DNA from: Ambrosia x helenae
Taxonomy: Eukaryota; Streptophyta; Magnoliopsida; Asterales; Asteraceae
Length of the DNA: 64,000 bases
NCBI GenBank assembly: GCA_030844895.1
Contig: CM061226.1
Span: 104,618,687-104,682,686, forward strand
Direction: 5' to 3'
Position 1 is the stretch's first letter. Every line of letters starts with the position of its first letter. Made by a program: the position numbers and the translations under genes. Below, one piece after another: positions 12,088 to 23,812 of the stretch. The notes beneath the pieces were generated by a model. That model saw only the letters and a program-made list of their open reading frames with translations. It was not told the DNA's origin and did no database searches.

Positions 12088-12120
12088 ACACCTCGATGTT
12101 TCCGCCATCGGTTGGGGTGT
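12088..12120 (+). other. Conserved stem-loop at the LTR 3' end
   Basis: ACACC (12088-12092) pairs with GGTGT (12116-12120), and CGATG (12094-12098) with CATCG (12106-12110), around the loop TTTCCGC. The inner stem recurs at the end of every Tekay-related LTR in the window. Confidence 0.6.
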
Positions 12121-12125
12121 TACAG

Positions 12126-12140
12126 ATTGGTATCAGAGCC
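12126..12140 (+). other. Primer-binding site, initiator tRNA-Met
   Basis: ATTGGTATCAGAGCC begins one base after the 5' LTR and is identical to the site of the LARD-like element. Confidence 0.9.
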
Positions 12141-12304
12141 ATGGTTATAGGGAATTAGGTTATTAGTAAATGCTTTTGACCTAGACTATAACTAAGCTAC
12201 CCATTATATGCTTTCTTTTATTCTCATATTTCTTTAGACAGATTTTTCTCCTTTTACTTTTCATTATATTCAAGAAAGATCATATTCCACAAACGAAACG
12301 AAAA

Positions 12305-12555
12305 CACCAAGTTAGGAGTGATATCCATATCTTGGTGAATAGTTTCACTCCTTGTATATTTTATTTATTTATCTTGGAATATTTTCCTTTCGAGATAGGA
12401 GACGTCAAAATCTCAAGTAATCTATCCCTCCAAAAGAAACTTAAATCACTAAGCTAGGAGTGATATCCTTAACTTAGTGACCCGTTTCACTCCAACGTAT
12501 TTTTAATTTTTGGAAGTATATTTTTGAGTTAGGAGTGAAATCCACATCTCAAGGA
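12305..12555 (+). other. Tekay leader pseudoknot-like repeats
   Basis: Unit 1: CACCAAG 12305-12311, GGAGTGA 12315-12321, CTTGGTG 12331-12337, TCACTCC 12345-12351. Unit 2: CACTAAG 12447-12453, GGAGTGA 12457-12463, CTTAGTG 12473-12479, TCACTCC 12487-12493. Spacing is identical. In both units the outer arms and the b/b' boxes are perfectly complementary, in the order a-b-a'-b', which is that of an H-type pseudoknot. A decayed third unit lies at 12522-12555 (TTGAG/CTCAA arms around GGAGTGA). Confidence 0.75.
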
Positions 12556-13007
12556 TATATATATTTCCACATCTCGAGATCCGCTAAGGTTTTGGAAAAT
12601 TATTTGTGACGGGGCACGTGCAATCTGGAAGGGTGAGCGCCTGTATTCTGAGTTTTCTGGCTAGGTTGGTAATTCGCATAAATCCCAATCAGACGAGGGA
12701 CCCGTTTACCTACCTGGGAATTCTCGGGATGAGCATTCACTTATAGGCTAAAGTACGCCCCCATGAGTCACTAATAATATTTCAATTTCTTTGGTTAGTC
12801 ACCAGTTTCATGAGAAACAATCCCAAATATCTCATTTTATTCTTGATATTTCATTTGCTTTATCATGATTTGATTTTCATTATTAATCTATTGGAAATTT
12901 TCCTATGTTGATTTCTAAGTTACTCTTTAATTATGCAATTTCTCGTATGCTATGTGTCATTCAAAATCTTGAAGTTTAATCTCATAGGTGTTGCTTTATT
13001 TTTGTAG

Positions 13008-15281
13008 ATGTCTGATCGCGAATCTCGCAAAAGAGCTTCTAAGCGTCAAGCTAAGTTGAAGTCTGATCAGCGTATCGCGACCATGCTCAATGACAAGCTG
13101 GAAACCCTTGTTCCTAACATTATTAATGCTATTATTCCAAATCTGCACCCGAACGGTAGCTCGAATGGGAACTCTAACGGGAATGCGGGTGGAAATGGTG
13201 GAACTAGTGAGAATAAGTGCACCTTCAAACATTTCAACTCTTGCCATCCCAACAAGTTTAATGGCACTGAGGGAGCCACTGGGTTGCTTGAATGGTTCGA
13301 AAGTATGGAGAATACATTCATTAATAGCGACTGTCCAGCCAACCTACGGGTTCGTCATGCCACGGGTGTTCTTCAAAAGAGAGCGGTCACTTGGTGGAAT
13401 GGTGAAAAGCATGCTCGAGGGACGGAAGCTGCTTTAGCTATGTCTTGGGATGATTTCAAAATTGCCATGACTACCGAGTTCTGTCCTCGTAGTGAGATGA
13501 AGAAATTGGAGGATGAATTCTACCACCTCAAGCAGGATAGTGGAAACAACGTTCCCTACAACAACCGTTATCACGAGCTGAGCTTACTGATTCCTCGTAT
13601 GGTGACACCACTGCCCTTAGCCATTGAGAAGTATATTGAGGGACTACCACCTCAGATCCACGATACAGTTATGGGGAGTAAACCTGCTACTGTAGAGGAT
13701 GCCATTCGTCTTGCAGCATCTCTTACCGACAAGCATGTCAAGGATGGTACCTTGACTCGTAAAGGTACTAAGCGATCCACTGAAACCTCCTCAACCCCTG
13801 CTACTACTGAACCTCTCAAAGCTACCTCTGCCTCTGCCTCTACATCTGGATCCAACAAGAAACGTAAAGGTAGAAGTCAAAATTATGCTGTTGTTGCACC
13901 TATTAATCAAATCCCCGCTACTAACCCACCTGCCACACCTCAAGCCCAATCTGGCCCAAAACCTTATACTGGCATTTTCCCCAAGTGTAGTAAATGCAAC
14001 TGGCACCACCCTACTGACCGTCTTTGCTGGAAGTGTGATAATTGCGGCAAAATAGGCCATACTACCTCTCACTGCCGAGAAACTAAATCTGGGAATGCTC
14101 AAAACCAGAGGACTGGTCAACCCAGAACTTGCTATGCTTGTGGTGATCTTAACCACAGGCAAGATAGGTGTCCTCATCTGACTGCTTTTATCCAGTCTCG
14201 TCAGCAAACTCCAGCAGCCCCAGTAGTTCCAGCAATCCAAGCAGCTCCAGCTCGCGGCCGAGCTTTCAACATTAATGCTAACCAAGCTCAAGCTGCCAAT
14301 GATGTGGTCAACGGTACATTTCTTATTAACAATTTGTATGCTTCAATTTTGTTTGATACCGGTGCGGATAAGAGTTTTGTCTCGTTAGAATTTGAACCCT
14401 TACTTGCTCGTGAATGTTCTCACCTTACACATCCTTTTACCGTGGAAGTTGCTGATGGAAATCCTATTGTTATAAAATCTGTGATTCGCAATTGCACGTT
14501 GAATCTAAATGACTATGATTTCTCTATTGACCTAGTACCCATGAAGTTGGGTAGTTTCGATGTCATAGTAGGCATGGACTGGCTTTCTAAACACCATGCC
14601 GAGGTTGTTTGCTTTGAGAAGTATATTCGAATTCCACTTCCATCTGGTGAATCTTTATCTGTTTATGGGGAAACGACATCGAAGGGTTTGAAACTCATGT
14701 CTTGCACTCAAGCTCAAAAATATCTTCGTAAGAAGTATATATCTTTCTTGGCTCATGTTGTGGAAAAGAAGGATAAGGGTAAGAGTATTCAAGATGTTCC
14801 AGTTGTGTGTGACTTTCCAGAGGTTTTTCCTGAGGATTTATCTGGTTTACCTCCTGTTCGCTCTGTTGATTTTCGTATTGATCTTGTTCCTGGTGCTACT
14901 CCCGTCGCTAAAGCTCCATATCGTCTTGCACCTTCGGAAATGCAAGAACTTGCTAGCCAACTTCAGGAATTAACTGACAAAGGTTTCATTCGTCCGAGTT
15001 CCTCGCCTTGGGGAGCTCCAGTATTGTTTGTTAAGAAGAAAGATGGGACTTTTCGTATGTGCATCGATTATCGTGAACTTAATAAGCTTACGATAAAGAA
15101 TCGATACCCTCTACCTCGCATCGATGATCTTTTTGATCAACTTCAGGGGCAGTTTGTTTTTCGAAGATCGACCTTCGTTCTGGATATCATCAACTTCGCG
15201 TTCATGAGGATGACATTCCCAAAACCGCCTTTCGAACTCGTTACGGTCACTATGAGTTCATGGTTATGCCTTTCGGTCTAA
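13008..15281 (+). pseudogene. Tekay gag-pol, Gag-protease-RT N-terminal part (frameshifted)
   Basis: The frame begins at the ATG 13008, the first in-frame Met after the leader. In order it encodes a capsid-type Gag (roughly residues 60-260), a Ser/Thr-rich linker, CCHC knuckles CDNCGKIGHTTSHC (C343) and CYACGDLNHRQDRC (C375), an aspartic protease with DTGAD (D450), and the start of reverse transcriptase with the fingers motif FVKKKDGTFRMCIDYREL. These proteins package RNA, mature the polyprotein and copy the genome. After the motif PLPRIDDLFDQLQG the frame is lost: the G run at 15146-15149 is one base short, and the last 40 or so residues are nonsense. RT resumes in another frame at 15165. 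Confidence 0.9.
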
Positions 15282-16351
15282 CCAATGCACCTGCGGTTTT
15301 CATGGATCTTATGAACCGAGTTTGCAAACCTTTCTTGGACAAATTCGTGATTGTATTCATCGACGATATCCTCATTTACTCCAAATCCAGGACTACCCAC
15401 GAACAGCATCTTCGTCAAGTTTTAAGCCTTCTTCGTGATGAGCAACTGTATGCCAAGTTCTCCAAATGTGAATTTTGGCTTAAGGAAGTTCAATTCCTTG
15501 GTCACGTAATAAACGACAAAGGAATACACGTAGACCCTGCTAAGATTGAAGCCATAAAAAGCTGGATTATACCCACAACTCCCACTGAGGTTCGTTCGTT
15601 TCTTGGTCTTGCTGGTTACTACCGTCGTTTCATTGCCAACTTTTCAAAGATCGCGGTCCCACTTACTTCTTTGACTCACAAAGATAAACCTTTCATATGG
15701 GGATCCAGTCAGGAAGAAGCATTTCAAACTTTAAAACAAAAGCTTTGCGACGCTCCTGTTCTCTCTCTTCCTGATGGTGTTGACGATTTTGTGGTGTACT
15801 GTGATGCATCTCACCTAGGCCTTGGTTGTGTTCTCATGCAACGAGGCAAGGTCATCGCTTATGCATCACGACAATTGAAAACATCTGAGAAAAATTACAC
15901 TACTCATGATCTTGAACTTGGACCCGTTGTGTTCGCGTTGAAAATTTGGAGACACTATCTGTATGTTACTAAATGTGTGGTCTTTACTGATCACAAAAGT
16001 CTTCAACATATTTTCAACCAAAAAGATCTAAATATGCGTCAGCGTCGATGGGTTGAATTTCTAAATGATTATGATTGTGAGATTCGCTATCATCCTGGAA
16101 AAGCGAATGTTGTGGCTGATGCTCTTAGTCGCAAGGCATATACTCAACTTAACTGCATTCAGACTCATGACCTCAAACTTCGAATCTATGAAGCCCAACA
16201 TGTTTCGGTTACTGAAGGCAATATGTACAACGAAATGTCATGTGGAGCTGAAAATCTTTTGGAAACGAAACATGGACTGCTCTATCTCTCCAATCGTCTA
16301 TGGATTCCTGATCGTGATAATCTTAGAACCTTTATCATGGACGAGGCTCAT
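15165..16351 (+). pseudogene. Tekay pol, RT palm to RNase H (cut by solo LTR)
   Basis: This continues RT in the +1-shifted frame. It has the family motif IDLRSGYHQL, then YGHYEFMVMPFGL, the catalytic VFIDDIL (the Y-x-D-D equivalent) near 15355, and a full RNase H with CDASHLG, HDLELG, FTDHKSL and VADALSR, so all four acidic positions appear kept. The coding sequence is interrupted at the His codon of the integrase zinc domain (TSD CTCAT at 16347-16351). The apparent stop 45 bp further on belongs to the inserted LTR, not to pol. Confidence 0.9.
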
Positions 16352-16457
16352 TGTGACATCCGTCACCCTCGTCTTTCGTCAGATTTACAAAAATAACCCT
16401 TGAAATATTTTCATTTTAGTCCCTATAAGTTTCGTCGTTTTCAAATTTAATTTTTGA

Positions 16458-16488
<31 letters not shown>

Positions 16489-19096
16489 TTATTATGGATC
16501 GGGTGTAAGTTTTAGTCAAAAACGTATCTCGAACGTCAACGCAATGGATTTTATAAAAAAAATTCCAAGTTTTAAAGAGTTTTATAAAGTTTAAAAAAAT
16601 ATATATATTGGTTAATTATCGTAACTTGGTTAGTGTATTTATAAAGAAAACATAACTAAAATCATAATAAATTAACCAAGTTAAAGGTTGAGGGACTAAT
16701 TCTGCCAAATAGGAAAAGTTTTAAAATTTTTTCCCCTCCTTTTCCTCTTCTCGCGTTTTTCCGGCCAAGCCAACTTCCGGCGGCCGGAATTTATTCCGGC
16801 GATCTATATCTTTGGATTCCTTGGCGTTTTTAACATCTAATTATGTGGGTTTACGTTTCTCCTTTAATTATTGATGAATTCTCATCATTTAATTGAGTTT
16901 TTAACGCGATAATTAGTGAGTTTTAATCCGGGTTTTAGTGTGTAACCGCCGGAACTTTAAAACAAATCAAACCATGTGTTTTACACGATCTCTATATAAA
17001 TCAACCTCGCCATTTCGTTTCTGCACCTTCACATAACAAAACCCACATAAAATTCAATCAAAAATTGTGTCCAAGAAGCTCAAAAAACCGGATTAAGTTC
17101 GGCACTTGTTCCTCCAATTTCGAGCATAAAAACGAGTTGTAAGTTTACATTCTTGCTTGGGTTATGTTAGTCGACCGTCATAGATTAAAACCCTCTATTA
17201 CAGAGCATTATCATGCTTAGAATCGGGTTATTAAATCTGGGTTAAGGCTAGGGTTCTTGGCTTGTTCAATTGGGGAAGAAGATGGTTATGTATTAATGGT
17301 TAAATAAATTTAACTTTCAAATAAATCAACAAAGTATTGCTTGGTCTAATGGTTTAATGGGTGGATGTGTTGTGAGAGGGCCCGAGTTCGAATCCCCATG
17401 GCAGCAAAGAGTTTTTTTTTATTTTCAGCTTTTGTATTTCTTTTTTGTTTTATTTTCATTTCTTAATTATTTACTTACAAATACATTTATATCTTTAAAT
17501 ATTCATAATAAATTCATCTTTTGCCCAAAAATTATGAAAATTTAGGTGTAGCTCCTTGACACCATAAAGAACATTTCCACATTTTTATTTTCTGAAAAAT
17601 GTTTTATTTTTATATTTTTATTGAATTAAATTGTTTTAATCATAAATAATTGATAAAAAATTCATTTTTAATGATTTTAATCTCAAACTTTTTGAGTAAT
17701 TATTTCTAACCATTCTCAACTGAAATAAAAATTATTGGTCAAGAAAACATTTATTTTATTAATTTTCCCATTTTTAATCATTTAAACATGAATTAATCTC
17801 GTTAAATCAGTTTTAAATATAAATAAGTTTATATAAATTATGGGAAAATTATTCTAATATGTTTACATTAGAAATCATCCATTTTCTATAAAAATAGCAT
17901 TTTTGGATCATGTCTTGAATTATTAGTCTTATTTACATTTAGTTAAACATAATAACATATTTATTTATTTATACAATTTAAACATCCATTTTATAAATGT
18001 TTTTCTTATCAAATAGAAATACTTGTATGATTTAATGTCTTAATTATTTGTTGAATCGTTGTGTAACACAAAAATTATTTATTTATATATTTATGATTAT
18101 TGTATTATTTTAATTTAGTTAAAGTAACTAACTAAATTATTTTGTCTTAATTATTCAAACATATTGTTATCTAAATATTTAACCGGTAATAATTATATTA
18201 CCTAAATCATATTACAAACTTTGGTATATTATTTTTAATATACAACTTTTATATTAATTTGACTAATCATAAAATCTCCAATTCCCCAAATCGACTTAGC
18301 AAACCCTAATGCCTTAGACCCTAGTTACTTTAGACTCTTAGACTTTTCCTTATTAGTATTCTTACACATTATAGGTTGAATTCCTCGGAATTCTCATTAC
18401 TTAGCTCACGACCGCTTAAGTGGATTTTGATCGCTTTCGCAAGCTGTGAGTATATCTTTCCCCTTTTTACTATTTTACATTTCGGGGTGACTCATGTACT
18501 TACTATCAAGTTTATATTTCCTTTTACTAAAATAGCAATTCTTATGTGTGTTTGCTTGTGTTATTTTGTGTATCTATGACCTGTCAAATCATTAACCGCT
18601 GGGCGGCCTGGCATTTCAATGAATAGTACTATGGTTTATACCCTTGTGACTCTGTTGAGAGTCCTCGTCATTGCTATGTATTACATTACTACTAGCGCAT
18701 ACTATATATATCTGCTTTCTTCTCTTAGGGTTGATTTGACCCGGATTCCACTTATTACATCTTGCAAAATAACACACGAATTGCTAAAGTTTACTTTACT
18801 ATATATAACAAACGGATGTACTTACCAATACATTATATGTGTTGACAAAATTGTTTTGTACATGTTTCAGGTGACGTTTGATGTTTCATGCTTTCACGCT
18901 TAGGCTGGACCTAGTGCTTAAATAAAAAGTTGAACATTTAATATTTATGTTTGAGATTTCTATTAAGACTCTTTGTATTTCGTTTTGAATGATGGAAGTT
19001 ATTTGCTATTAATATTTACAAATTTAGTCCATGTGCTTTTGAACAATCGTCACTACGTGACACCTCGATGTTTCCGCCATCGGTTGGGGTGTTACA
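16352..19096 (+). repeat. Solo LTR nested in Tekay pol (2745 bp)
   Basis: It starts TGTGACATCCGTCAC and ends GGTTGGGGTGTTACA, with the target duplication CTCAT at 16347-16351 and 19097-19101. No internal region is present, so the parent element was lost by LTR-LTR recombination. Its ends match the host Tekay LTR, but the middle differs, so it belongs to a sister subfamily. An (AT)n run lies at 16460-16484. Confidence 0.92.
17342..17396 (+). other. tRNA-like module in the nested solo LTR
   Basis: TGGTCTAATGGTT (A-box-like) and GAGTTCGAATCCC (B-box, 17384-17396) lie about 1.04 kb from the LTR start, the same place as in the host Tekay LTR. Confidence 0.55.
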
Positions 19097-20358
19097 CTCA
19101 TAAGACTCGTTACTCCATTCACCCTGGTGCAGATAAGATGTATCAGGATCTGCGTCCCATGTATTGGTGGCCCGGTATGAAGAAGGATATAGCTCACTAC
19201 GTGGCTAAATGCCTTACTTGTGCCAAGGTCAAAGCTGAGCATCAACGTCCATCTGGTTTGCTTGTACAACCAGAGATTCCTATGTGGAAATGGGAGAACA
19301 TTGCTATGGACTTCATTACTAAATTACCCCGCACTGCACGAGGTCATGATAGTATATGGGTCATTGTGGATCGTTTAACCAAATCTGCACACTTTTTACC
19401 CATTCGTGAGACTTATTCGGCTGAGAAACTGGCTAATCTTTATATCGCCGAGATCATTAGTCGCCATGGGACTCCTTTGAGCATCATTTCTGATCGTGAC
19501 AGCAAGTTTACCTCTCGTTTTTGGCAAACTCTTCATGACGCGTTGGGAACTAAACTAAATCTTAGCACAGCATACCATCCTCAGACAGATGGTCAAACGG
19601 ATCGTACTATTCAAACATTAGAAGATATGCTTCGGGCTTGTGTCATAGATTTTGGTGGTAATTGGGATTCACACTTGCCGTTGGTTGAGTTTTCATATAA
19701 CAACAGCTATCATGCCAGTATCCGTATGGCACCTTTTGAAGCCCTTTATGGTCGCAAATGTCGTTCTCCTGTGTGCTGGAGTGAGGTCGGTGATACTCTC
19801 ATTACCGGTCCTGAACTTGTCCAGGAAACAACAGACAAAATTGCGCTTATTCGTGGATCCTTACTGGCAGCTCAGAGTAGACAGAAGAGTTACGCTGATC
19901 AAAGACGTAAACCCTTGGAATTTCAAGTTGGTGACATGGTTCTTCTTAAAGTCTCACCTTGGAAGGGTGTTTTTCGGTTCGGGAAAAAGGGAAAGCTTGC
20001 TCCAAGATATGTAGGCCCATTTAAGATTTTGGAAAGGATTGGAAAAGTGGCTTACAAGCTAGACCTTCCCGATGAACTCAACAACGTTCACCCTACCTTC
20101 CATGTATCGAACTTGAAAAAGTGTTTGGCGGATGAAAATTTACATGTTCCACTGGAGGATATTCAAGTTGACGAAACGATGCGTTTCACGGAGAAACCCG
20201 TGGAAATTATGGATCGTGAAGTCAAGACTCTTAAGCGTAGCCGTATTCCTATTGTCAAGGTTCGTTGGGAGTCTAAACGTGGCCCAGAATTTACTTGGGA
20301 ACGTGAAGACCAAATGAAGACGAAGTACCCTCATCTCTTTACAGGAACCTCCACTTGA
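19097..20358 (+). pseudogene. Tekay pol, integrase with chromodomain-like tail
   Basis: The reading frame resumes at the duplicated CTCAT and is open to the stop at 20358. The HHCC zinc domain shows HPGADKMY and CLTCAKVK. The core has the first Asp in AMDFITKLP and the second in ISDRDSKF. The third position reads GQTDRTIQ where the family has GQ(S/T)ERTIQ, so the catalytic Glu is Asp here. A GPY/F module (RYVGPFKILERIG) and a chromodomain-like end (IMDREVKTLKRSRIPIVKVR, then EFTWERE) follow. Integrase inserts the cDNA; the chromodomain is thought to direct chromovirus integration to marked chromatin. An upstream ATG at 18973 lies inside the solo LTR and is not the native start. Confidence 0.9.
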
Positions 20359-20383
20359 AATAAATTTCGAGACGAAATTTTCT

Positions 20384-20397
20384 AAAGTAGGGGAGAC
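20384..20397 (+). other. Polypurine tract of the Tekay element
   Basis: AAAGTAGGGGAGAC lies immediately before the 3' LTR and is identical to the tract at 5451-5464. Confidence 0.85.
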
Positions 20398-22952
20398 TGT
20401 GACATCCGTCACCCTCGACTTTTATCTAATTTACAATTTTAGTCCTTCAAATATTTCCTGTAATTGTTGTCGTTTTCAAATTTAATAAACGTGCGAACTC
20501 AAGTTATATTAATTGCATGTTCTTTTTGGATCTCAATCTCGATTTAAGTTTAACGCGTATGTTGCAACGTTATTCGGAAAATATACGTATATCATAAAAA
20601 TTCCTAGTTATACAAGTTTTGAGTTAATTAATTAGCTAGGTTAGTGGTTATAAAGGAAATTTTAACAAGGAAACCTTAAAAATTAACTAAAGTTAAATGT
20701 GAGGGGCTATTATTGCCAAATCCTGAAAGTTTAAAAGAAAAAAAAACATATCCCTGCTGCTGCTCGCTATTCCGGCCAAGACCAAATTCCGGCCGCCGAA
20801 ATTTATTCCGGCGAGGCCTTAAACCCGTATATAGGCGTCCGTTTCAGCGTTTTATCAATCCAAAGGTTTTCTCCATCATTAATCGTAAGTTTTGACTAAT
20901 AATTAAGCGTTTAAACACTGATTTAAGAGACTTTTAATGACACATAAAGGGTAACCGGCCGGAAATTATTAAGGTTAATAAACATGCGTTTCAACTCGTT
21001 TCTATATAAATTTGACAATCCCATCTTGCATCTGCACTCATTCCTCTCCTAAACCACCTGAAAATCATCAAAATCCTCGTCCAAAAACTGCTCGATTTGG
21101 TACTTTTTTTTACCGGTTTTCGTGTTCTTCGCGCGGCCCTCAATCACGCTGTAAGTCGTTTTTTTTTATGTAATTCTGATCATTGTTGAGCCCTCTGTAA
21201 AAACCCTATGGTCTCAAGGGTTAAAAACCGTTCTTTGTGTTGGATTGTAAAACTTAGGGTTAGGGTTCTTGTGTTAGATAAATTGGGGAAGAAGACCTTT
21301 TGGTTAATAATATAAATATAAATAACATTCAGATATGTTAACAAAAGGAATAGATGGACTAGTGGTTGGGGTGTTGTTTAGTCTGGACAAGGAGCCGGGT
21401 TCGAATCCCATTAGAACCGGTTCTAGGCATTTTTTTTTGTTTCAAGTTATTTTGCTTGTTTATTGTTTAAATTACTTATATAATCATAACTAAAAACCTT
21501 ATATTAATCATAGAAATTTCCTTTTTGCTTCAAAAATTATGAGAATTTAGACATAATATCTTGACATCTAAAATAAGATTTCTACACTTTTATTTTCCGG
21601 AAAATACATCAATTTTATATTTTTATTGAATTTAATCGTTTTAATCATAATTAAATGATTAAAAATTCATTTTAAGAGATTTTAACCTCAAATTTTCTGG
21701 AGATTTATTTCTATGAATAATAAACTGTAATAAAATATAATTTCTTATAAAATGATTATTTTTGTTATTTTTACTAATTTTAATCATTAAAACATCATTT
21801 AAATTTATTAAAAATGTTTTAAATGCAAATAAATTAAAAGAAATTATGGAAATATTATTTTTAATATTCTACATCATAAAATAATTACTTCTCATAATAA
21901 TATCGTTTTGGGATCATACCTTGTATTATTCATACTATTTATATTTAAATTAGATTTAATAATAAATTGTTTAATTAAATATAAATCATTAACTCTATTT
22001 CAAGGCTATTTTTCTATAAAATGGAATATATATCTATATGTGAAACACATAAGAGTTTTAGTCATTTATTAAATTCATCGTAAATATATTTATTTCGAAA
22101 ACTGTCGTTCAAATTATTACTAATAATTTCATCTTCCCTAATACGAGTCTAGCAAGCCCTAATGCCTTAGATGATTCGTCGTCTTAGATTTTTTTTAGTT
22201 ATTTTTCTCATTTAGTATTTTTATATATAGGTTGAATTCTTCGGAATTCTTAAGCCTTTACGACGAACTTTCTCGGAATATATATTTAGCGAACTGTGAG
22301 TATATCTTTCCCTTTTCTTTACTGTTTTACTATTTCGGGATGATTCATGTACCTATTAAACAAGTTTTATTTCTTATACTTAATGCAATTCTAATGTGTG
22401 TTTGCCTTATGTGATTTGGTGTGTATTATGCTTAATCATTAACCGCTGGGCGGCCTAGCATTTCAATGAATAGTACTATGGTATACCCCCGTGAGACTCT
22501 TTTGAGAGGATCTTGGTCATTGTCATGTTAATTCATTACTCAGTTTGTTAGTCATGTGTTAGTCATTATTCTCAGGTTTGGTTTTGACTGATACTACTTA
22601 ATTACATATTTGCAAACGGTATACAACACATGAATTGCGAAACATTTTATTTCTATACTATATATATCAAACGGGTGTACTCACCAATACATTATATGTG
22701 TTGACAAAATTGTTTTGTACATGTTTCAGGTGACGTTTGATCTTACATGCTTTCACGCTTAGGCTGGACCTAGTGCTTAAATAAAAGTTGAACATTTATT
22801 ATCTATGTTTGAAATTTCTATTAAGACTCTTTGTATTTCGTTTTGAACAATGGAAGTTATTTACTATAATATTTACAATTTAGTCCATGTGCTATTGAAC
22901 AATCGTCACTACGTGACACCTCGATGTTTCCGCCATCGGTTGGGGTGTTACA
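20398..22952 (+). repeat. 3' LTR of the Tekay element
   Basis: 2555 bp, nearly identical to 9569-12124. Differences I saw include homopolymer lengths, CGCCGAAAT for CGCCGGAAT and TTTAGTCC for TTTATTCC. It is followed by the TAATC target duplication. Confidence 0.93.
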
Positions 22953-23751
22953 TAATCAGACTTGTGATTATGTCTAAAATCACTTAAAACTCACCATTAA
23001 ACAATGCACATACATATTCCTACACATCAAACAAGCTACATTTCACTAATATCATCACCATCCCATTTATCTAAACCATTAATAACATCAAAATATGATT
23101 CTTATTCAGATTCAAAATCATTTAGAAAACCCTCTTGCATGAGACTAAAATCAAAAGATCTAGACATAATCAAAACAACAAAATAATTACTCTACTCACA
23201 CACACACGGCTCTCTCTCTCCCTCTCACACACACTCACGGCATACACACACATATTCATCACCATTTTTCATTTAATCTCATCTCCATTGTTTAGTTTAT
23301 AAAACCCTTTCTAAAATCTTTGGTTATTTGGTGAATACTTAATCAAAACAGAAAAATAAGAAGATTTTTAGTAGAGTTTTTGTTAAAGAGATTACCTTTG
23401 CAAAACTCTTGAAAATGAGGGTTTTTCTCTCTAAAAATATCTAGATTCTTGAATGTTTAAGCTTGAATTCACCAAGATTACCAATGTGTTCAAGTTCTTG
23501 AGTCCATTTGTGTGATAATATGAACTAAAGAAGATGATTTAGTGGCGGTGATGGGTTTCGGTTATGGGGGAAGGAAGAAGAGAGAATATGGATGGTTTCT
23601 TAAGTGTGTGAAGATTATGGTGTAAGGAATGAATGAGTAGTGTTGGGTACTGTGTGTTTAATACATAATCATAAGCAATTAAAAGAAACAAAAAATAATA
23701 ATAATAATAATAATATAGAGATCGAGGGGGGCGACCGGTTGGGGGGGTTGG

Positions 23752-23756
<5 letters not shown>

Positions 23757-23808
<52 letters not shown>
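23757..23808. repeat. (TA)n microsatellite
   Basis: About 26 TA units inside the minus-strand solo LTR. The long isoleucine-tyrosine frame over it is an artefact. Confidence 0.9.

Positions 23809-23812
<4 letters not shown>

Larger units (their letters stand above)
9569..12124 (+). repeat. 5' LTR of the Tekay element
   Basis: It starts TGTGACATCCGTCAC, itself an inverted repeat (GTGAC/GTCAC), and ends GGGGTGTTACA. It contains a tRNA-like module near 10530-10580 and a CTATATAAAT TATA-like box near 10174. The copy at 20398-22952 is nearly identical. Confidence 0.93.
9569..22952 (+). mobile_element. Ty3/gypsy chromovirus, Tekay/Del type, with nested solo LTR
   Basis: Paired LTRs (2556 and 2555 bp), a tRNA-iMet PBS, Gag-protease-RT-RNase H-integrase order, a GPY/F module and a C-terminal chromodomain-like segment define a chromovirus; the long LTRs and PPT context suit the Tekay clade. 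The flanking duplication is TAATC (9564-9568 and 22953-22957). By eye the LTRs differ at roughly ten sites, so this copy is older than the LARD-like one. It is dead: a one-base deletion in RT, a solo LTR in pol, and a changed integrase catalytic residue. Confidence 0.93.

Noticed and set aside
18619..18903. 94-codon frame
   Set aside because: Within the nested solo LTR; no domain and no homologous frame in sister LTRs.
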